Source of the DNA: Veillonellaceae bacterium
GTDB taxonomy: Bacteria; Bacillota; Negativicutes; Veillonellales; Veillonellaceae
Direction of reading: 5' to 3'
NCBI GenBank assembly: GCA_900766245.1
Contig: CAAFUR010000027.1
Span: 49,681 to 113,680, forward strand
Length of the DNA stretch: 64,000 nt
This document shows, piece after piece, positions 61,250 through 64,000 of the stretch (the first letter of the stretch is position 1; the number at the start of each line of letters is the position of its first letter). The translations under genes and the position numbers were made by a program. Below the pieces are notes generated by a model. It worked only from the letters and a program-made list of their open reading frames with translations, had not been told where the DNA came from and did not search any database.

Positions 61250-62323
61250 ATGAGACCTGTACATACATTACCAAGCTATAGCTTTGGAGGACACGAAATT
61301 TTTGACACCATAGGAGAGTATACGAAACAGTTAGGCAAGAAAACTGTTATTATCGGTGGAGATACATCGTTATCTGTGGCATTACCTTTCTTGCAACCAG
61401 CCCTTGAAACAGCTGGAGTTGAAGTGCTAGAAGTGGTGCATTTTGGCGGTGAATGTGCCTATGCCGTAACGAATGAACTAGCGAAAAAAGAAACATTACA
61501 ATCGGCAGATTTTCTGATTGGTGTAGGCGGCGGTAAGGCCCTAGATACTACAAAACTAACGAGTATAGCGTTAGGAGACATTCCTGTCATCACAGTACCT
61601 ACCATTGCCGCTACTTGTGCGGCTACATCCGAGGCGATTGCCATTTATACTTTGGACCATACCTTTGATAGCGTAGCCTTCCTAAAACGTCCTGCAGTGC
61701 ATACATTTATTGATGCAGACATTTTGGTGAAAGCCCCAAGTCAATATTTCTGGGCAGGTATGGGTGACACCATTGCCAAGCATTATGAAACGCATATGGC
61801 TACACGTGGTCGCGATTTGTCTTACAATGTACAAGTAGGCTTATCCTTGTCTAAGATGTGTGCGGAACCAATTTTCGCTCATGGTCGTGAAGCCCTTACG
61901 GCTAATGAGCAAGGGGAACGCAATCGTCTATTTGATGAATTGGTGATGGCCGTTGTACTGACCACAGGTATTGTATCTGGTTGCATGCCAGGAGATTTCA
62001 ATAGTACTATTGCTCATGCTGTGTGCTATGGCTGCGCCGAAGATTCTCATACGGAAGAACACCACCTTCACGGTGAAATGGTAGCCTATGGTTTATTGGT
62101 GTTATTTGCAGCAGACAAGCAAGATGACGAGTTAAGTCGGTGGTTGCCAGTGTATCGTCAAATTGGGTGGCCTACGAAACTTTCAGACATGGGATTAACC
62201 ACAGACCATATTCCGATGATCGTGAAAAAAGCGGCCTCTGTTCGTGATGTGGTCATCAGCCCTTATGTAGTGACAGAAGAATTATTGACTGAAGCGATTT
62301 TGAAAGTAGAAGCCCATAACTAA
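61250..62323 (+). CDS. GldA/HcxA-like iron-type alcohol dehydrogenase family protein
   Basis: About 357 residues. Group III iron-alcohol-dehydrogenase fold: IGVGGGKALDTTKLTSI near residue 91, PTIAATCAATSEAIAIY, DTIAKHYETHM near residue 172 and metal-site His in NSTIAHAVCYG and EHHLHGEMVAYGLL. Closest by memory to E. coli HcxA (YbdH), a 2-oxoacid reductase; glycerol dehydrogenase is possible. The ATG at 61250 follows AAGGATG. Together with the preceding dehydrogenase it may handle hydroxyacids. Confidence 0.85.
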   Translation: MRPVHTLPSYSFGGHEIFDTIGEYTKQLGKKTVIIGGDTSLSVALPFLQPALETAGVEVLEVVHFGGECAYAVTNELAKKETLQSADFLIGVGGGKALDTTKLTSIALGDIPVITVPTIAATCAATSEAIAIYTLDHTFDSVAFLKRPAVHTFIDADILVKAPSQYFWAGMGDTIAKHYETHMATRGRDLSYNVQVGLSLSKMCAEPIFAHGREALTANEQGERNRLFDELVMAVVLTTGIVSGCMPGDFNSTIAHAVCYGCAEDSHTEEHHLHGEMVAYGLLVLFAADKQDDELSRWLPVYRQIGWPTKLSDMGLTTDHIPMIVKKAASVRDVVISPYVVTEELLTEAILKVEAHN

Positions 62324-62328
62324 TCATC

Positions 62329-62365
62329 AACAGGTATCTCTAGTAGAAAGAGGTACCTGTTTGTG
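62329..62365 (+). terminator. Terminator after the HcxA-like gene
   Basis: A 13-bp stem AACAGGTATCTCT/AGAGGTACCTGTT (62329-62341 with 62349-62361). An extended -10 (TGC-TATGAT, 62364-62372) follows and may start the peptidase gene, with a 230-nt leader. Confidence 0.8.
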
Positions 62366-62602
62366 CTATGATGAGGGTATGTTTACACTATACATTAGAA
62401 TGGCGTATGTTAGGAACTTGAGTCAGATTTTGGTGCCTATGAAATACTGGTGGTAGATATAAGCGATGCTTGCTACTAGAAGGGTCTCAACTCATAGGAG
62501 TGGTGTCTAATATAGAGAAATGTATATGGAACGAGATAAACTGGGTGTACATGATTAGGACGATAAGTGCTAACAATGAGAAGATAGGAGTAGTGGACGA
62601 CT

Positions 62603-63706
62603 ATGGAACGAATATTATGGAATGACATAGATTTTGTAAAGGTAGGAAATGCTACAGATGCCATTGGTAAAACGGGTTTGACCGTATTGCGCTTTCCAAA
62701 AGGGGCACAAGGTGGTGTGTATATTAGTGGTGGTGGTCCTGCGGCCCGTGAAAGCGGTATCCTAGATCCGACTACAGCGCCAACGCCGGTGAATGCCTTG
62801 GTCTTAGGTGGGGGATCCGCCTTTGGTTTGTGTGCTAGCGATGGGGTGATGCAATCCTTAGAAGCACGGAATATTGGATTTCCCACAGCTTATGGGGTGG
62901 TTCCCATCGTTTGCCAAAGTGATATTTATGATTTATCTTATGGTAATCCGAAGGCACGTCCTACGGTAGAGATGGCCCGTGATGCCTGTGAAAGGACTTT
63001 CGTAAGCACAGAACCTATGTCTGGCAATATAGGTGCTGGGACAGGGGCAACAGTAGGCAAGGTGTGCGGCATGGAACGGGCTATGAAGGGCGGTATCGGT
63101 TATGCGGCAGCGAAACTAGGGGATCTCGTAGTAGGCGCCGTCGTGGTGGTGAATGCCTTCGGCAATGTGTATGATCGTCATGGACATGCCCTAGGGGGTG
63201 TCATGGATAAAGGGCGCCAGAACATATTGGATGCTTGTCAGCTGATGTTTGACCAATATGAAGGAATTAGTGAAAGTAAACCTATGTTAGGTAAATCTGT
63301 GGAATCTAGGGTGAGGAACGAAATTTTACAGGATGGTAACTCCCGATGTGAAGCGGTCCTAGGTATGGAGAAAGGAAATACTACCATCGGCGCTATCGTG
63401 ACGAATGCTGCCTTTAAAAAAGGAGAACTAACCAAGATTGCCATGATGGCTACTAATGGCTATGCACGGTCCATTCGACCTGTAGGAACCCTGTCTGATG
63501 GAGATACAATTTACGCCTTTTCTGTAACTGCAGAGTCTGAAAATCTGTGTGGGATAAGTAAGTCTATAGTAACTGATGTGAATGTGGTAGGTACTTTGGC
63601 TGCTGAGTTAATGTGCGAAGCCATCGAAGATGCTATGCGATCTAGCAAGATAGATAATTCCGAGTTTTTAGCAAATATAATTGATTTACACGAAGTGAAA
63701 ATTTAA
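62603..63706 (+). CDS. P1-family (S58, DmpA-like) peptidase
   Basis: 367 residues of the N-terminal-nucleophile DmpA family. Markers: GGGPAARESGILDPTTAP near residue 43, NALVLGGGSAFGLCASDGVMQSLE near residue 64, GNIGAGTGATVGKV near residue 140 and the likely self-cleavage site EKGNTTIGAIVTNAAF near residue 260 (Thr nucleophile after Asn). Members cleave N-terminal residues of peptides or beta-peptides. The Shine-Dalgarno is weak and distant (AGGAG about 13 bases before the ATG). Confidence 0.88.
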   Translation: MERILWNDIDFVKVGNATDAIGKTGLTVLRFPKGAQGGVYISGGGPAARESGILDPTTAPTPVNALVLGGGSAFGLCASDGVMQSLEARNIGFPTAYGVVPIVCQSDIYDLSYGNPKARPTVEMARDACERTFVSTEPMSGNIGAGTGATVGKVCGMERAMKGGIGYAAAKLGDLVVGAVVVVNAFGNVYDRHGHALGGVMDKGRQNILDACQLMFDQYEGISESKPMLGKSVESRVRNEILQDGNSRCEAVLGMEKGNTTIGAIVTNAAFKKGELTKIAMMATNGYARSIRPVGTLSDGDTIYAFSVTAESENLCGISKSIVTDVNVVGTLAAELMCEAIEDAMRSSKIDNSEFLANIIDLHEVKI

Positions 63707-63722
63707 GATATATAAAAAATAC

Positions 63723-63751
63723 TTGCATTTTATATGAAAGTACTATATAAT
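63723..63751 (+). promoter_or_regulatory. Promoter of the tRNA cluster
   Basis: TTGCAT (63723-63728), 17-nt spacer, TATAAT (63746-63751), with the first tRNA starting 15 bases later. The bases just before the -35 match those at argG. Confidence 0.85.
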
Positions 63752-63765
63752 AACTCTTGTATTAT

Positions 63766-63841
63766 TCCTCGATAGCTCAGCAGGTAGAGCAATCGGCTGT
63801 TAACCGATCGGTCGTAGGTTCGAGTCCTACTCGAGGAGCCA
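63766..63841 (+). tRNA. tRNA-Asn (GTT)
   Basis: 76 nt with encoded CCA. Acceptor TCCTCGA/TCGAGGA, anticodon loop CTGTTAA with GTT, T-loop GTTCGAGTC. Confidence 0.96.
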
Positions 63842-63846
63842 TACAA

Positions 63847-63921
63847 GGCCCGTTGGTCAAGCGGTTAAGACACCGCCCTTTCACGGCGGTATCGGGGGTT
63901 CGATTCCCCCACGGGTCACCA
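63847..63921 (+). tRNA. tRNA-Glu (TTC)
   Basis: 75 nt with CCA. Acceptor GGCCCGT/ACGGGTC, anticodon loop CTTTCAC with TTC, T-loop GTTCGATTC. Spaced 5 bases from tRNA-Asn. Confidence 0.95.
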
Positions 63922-63924
63922 TAT

Positions 63925-64000
<76 letters not shown>

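Noticed and set aside
62476..62886. 136-codon minus-strand frame overlapping the P1 peptidase start
   Set aside because: It overlaps the conserved peptidase N-terminus and its leader, with no own promoter or family match.

Overview
The window looks like chromosome of a Veillonella-type organism (Negativicutes, a diderm relative of Clostridia). This is judged from remembered protein similarity and gene content: lactate permease with an Ldh2-type dehydrogenase, BioW/BioF biotin genes, SRP RNA next to dnaX, and moderate A+T content. No search was run. Most genes are housekeeping genes in short, tightly packed operons. Promoters are often extended -10 (TGnTATAAT) or TTGnnn-N17-TATAAT, and terminators are strong hairpins.

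Layout. 1-3.4 kb: 3' end of a LutC-like lactate-utilisation gene, an MscS channel, a YwlG protein and a DUF3290/DUF421 membrane pair. 3.7-10.2 kb: SRP RNA, then dnaX-ybaB-recR-bofA and a UvrD-like helicase carrying an inserted DnaQ-type exonuclease. 10.2-18.1 kb: purA, an Orn/Lys/Arg decarboxylase, a cation-efflux protein, a DedA protein, a GT39 glycosyltransferase and a uracil-DNA glycosylase. 18.4-20.9 kb (minus): biotin operon of an S-component-like membrane protein, bioW and bioF, behind a BirA-type operator. 21-29.3 kb: RNase J, DUF2232, GdpP, bL9, DnaB and an M48 protease with a Lys/Asp repeat tail. 29.7-32.7 kb: Ldh2-family dehydrogenase and lactate permease. 33-38.6 kb: a secreted PepSY protein behind six evenly phased TTCAT sites; a minus-strand GalT-like/phosphoesterase operon; NUDIX-mutY; a membrane phosphoesterase. 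39-42.4 kb: Mn/Zn ABC importer. 42.6-46.6 kb: OPT transporter, secreted DUF3298-like protein and a monofunctional transglycosylase. 47-49.6 kb: argGH.

49.7-53.1 kb looks foreign. It holds a DUF389 protein, a 65-aa membrane protein and a YeiH-family exporter with Streptococcus-like sequence, long spacers and an orphan promoter, set between argH and the exonuclease III gene. After it come exoA, fetAB, glutamate dehydrogenase, pyrFE (minus), an ACT-domain/DUF711 pair, two 2-hydroxyacid/alcohol dehydrogenases, a P1 peptidase, and a tRNA cluster (Asn, Glu, Val) running to the window edge.

The most interesting signals are the phased TTCAT array with a two-site relative upstream of another exported protein, the candidate pimelate transporter under a BirA box, the helicase-exonuclease fusion, the probable streptococcal island, and the lactate/malate enzyme next to a lactate permease.
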